Assembly: GCA_002501205.1 (NCBI GenBank)
Contig: DLRW01000042.1
Coordinates: 1,633-23,113 of the forward strand
DNA: 21,481 nucleotides
Direction of reading: 5' to 3'
DNA from: Flavobacteriales bacterium UBA7878
GTDB lineage: Bacteria; Bacteroidota; Bacteroidia; Flavobacteriales; Schleiferiaceae
The notes under the pieces: generated by a model
Database searches by the model: none
What the model was told of the DNA's origin: nothing
Seen by the model: the letters and a program-made list of their open reading frames with translations, nothing else
Made by a program: the position numbers and the translations under genes
In this document: one piece after another, positions 20,781 to 21,481 of the stretch
Position numbering within the stretch: the stretch's first letter is position 1
Layout of the letters: every line of letters begins with the position of its first letter

Positions 20781-21481
20781 ATGCGAAATTTCATTCTTAC
20801 ACTTGCCTTGCTTTTTAGTGCCAGCTCCTGTGATGCGCTCCTGCAAATTGCGCAGGAATCGAGTTCTCAGATGGAACCCAGCGAATCGGAAATCAATCGC
20901 GGAATTAAAGAAGCTCTCGAAGTAGGTATTCGCAATGCGGTAAGTCGCTCCTCTCAGGAAAATGGCTTTTACAATAATCCCCTCATTAAAATTCCTTTCC
21001 CACCTGAAGCGGAACGTGCGGCTAAAACTTTACGCGACCTGGGCATGGGTAATTTGGTCGATCAATTTGTTGAAACCTTGAACCATGGTGCCGAACAAGC
21101 TTCGGCGAAAGCCAGTCCTATTTTTGTGGATGCTATTCGCAGTATGACTCTGCAAGATGTATATGGTATTTGGCGTGGTGATGCCAATGCCGCAACGGTT
21201 TACCTGCGGTCTAAAACAGAAGCCCAATTGAAATTGGCTTTTAAACCGGTTATCGATCAGGCGATCCAAAAGGTAGAACTCACGAAATACTGGCAACCGA
21301 TAGCCAGCAATTACAATCGAATTCCTTTTGTGACTCCAGTTAATCCCGACCTCAGCGATTATGTGATGCAAGAAACTTTAAATGGCCTTTTTGTGCTCTT
21401 AGCCGAGGAAGAAGCTAAGATCCGGCAAGATCCTGCCGCGAGAGTAAGCGCGATTCTGCAAAGGGTTTTTGGCTGGAAATC
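20781..21481 (+). CDS. DUF4197 lipoprotein (3' end beyond the window)
   Basis: The frame runs from the ATG at 20781 to the window edge without a stop (233 full codons). A lipoprotein signal MRNFILTLALLFSASSC (Cys17) is followed by DALLQIAQ. The body matches DUF4197: INRGIKEALEVGIRNAVSRSS, YNNPLIKIPFPPEAERAAKTLRDLGMG, FVETLNHGAEQASAKASPIF, MTLQDVYGIWRGDANAATVYL, TKYWQPIASNYNRIP and YVMQETLNGLFVLLAEEE. It is nearly complete, since the closing stretch RVSAILQRVFGW is the usual C-terminus. The family is found in Proteobacteria and Bacteroidota and has no established function. It is divergent from cinA across 105 bases, with no clear promoter seen on this strand. Confidence 0.85.
   Translation, partial: MRNFILTLALLFSASSCDALLQIAQESSSQMEPSESEINRGIKEALEVGIRNAVSRSSQENGFYNNPLIKIPFPPEAERAAKTLRDLGMGNLVDQFVETLNHGAEQASAKASPIFVDAIRSMTLQDVYGIWRGDANAATVYLRSKTEAQLKLAFKPVIDQAIQKVELTKYWQPIASNYNRIPFVTPVNPDLSDYVMQETLNGLFVLLAEEEAKIRQDPAARVSAILQRVFGWK

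Noticed and set aside
21030..21371. 113-codon minus-strand ORF near the window end
   Set aside because: It is the shadow of the DUF4197 gene, which is open through this region on the plus strand.
1..21481. CRISPR array, insertion sequence, prophage or rRNA
   Set aside because: No regularly spaced repeats, transposase or integrase motifs, phage proteins or rRNA-like sequence were seen on either strand.

Overview
The window looks like a chromosomal segment of a Bacteroidota bacterium, most likely Flavobacteriales. Several signs point this way. Putative promoters carry the Bacteroidota -7 element TAnnTTTG, and the best one (ahead of rpmB) is TTTG-N19-TACTTTTG. Clear Shine-Dalgarno sequences are mostly lacking. 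The gene orders rpmB-rpmG-DUF4295-ftsY-rimO and recF-DUF721 are familiar from that phylum, as are the ECF sigma/sensor cassette, the SusD-era style of short lipoprotein signals, and BshB1. I ran no database search; names rest on motifs I recognise.

Left part (1-8490): the C-terminal end of a transketolase, then a YaiO-type outer-membrane beta-barrel protein with a strong terminator, then a roughly 0.4 kb non-coding stretch. After that comes the most unusual region: four consecutive minus-strand paralogs (about 460-472 aa each, 2314-8487). All are predicted lipoproteins of one family that I cannot name with certainty. Each is followed by its own rho-independent terminator, and three of the four share the 9-mer CTATTACCC in the 5' leader. 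The array looks like a tandem gene expansion made of separately transcribed units.

Middle part (8705-13613): a divergent three-gene cassette encodes an ECF sigma factor, a small single-pass membrane protein (likely anti-sigma) and a periplasmic 'sensor of ECF-type sigma factor' protein. tRNA-His(GTG) follows with its own -7 element and terminator. Next is a family-4 glycosyltransferase whose conserved N-terminus is out of frame with the only nearby ATG (a likely one-base frameshift). Its 3' end overlaps the convergent bshB1 by 59 bp. A separate lipoprotein gene and ndk are transcribed divergently from back-to-back promoters.

Right part (13659-21481): housekeeping genes. dciA-like DUF721 and recF (replication/repair) lie on the minus strand. 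Divergent from them is a TPR membrane protein translationally coupled to ribH. rimO and ftsY overlap by one base. The ribosomal protein genes rpmG and rpmB come with a 50-aa DUF4295 gene, followed by cinA and, divergently, a nearly complete DUF4197 lipoprotein that runs off the end of the window.

No insertion sequence, CRISPR array, rRNA or phage gene was seen. The lipoprotein array and its possible connection to the adjacent ECF cassette are the part most worth a closer look; the link is inference from position only.
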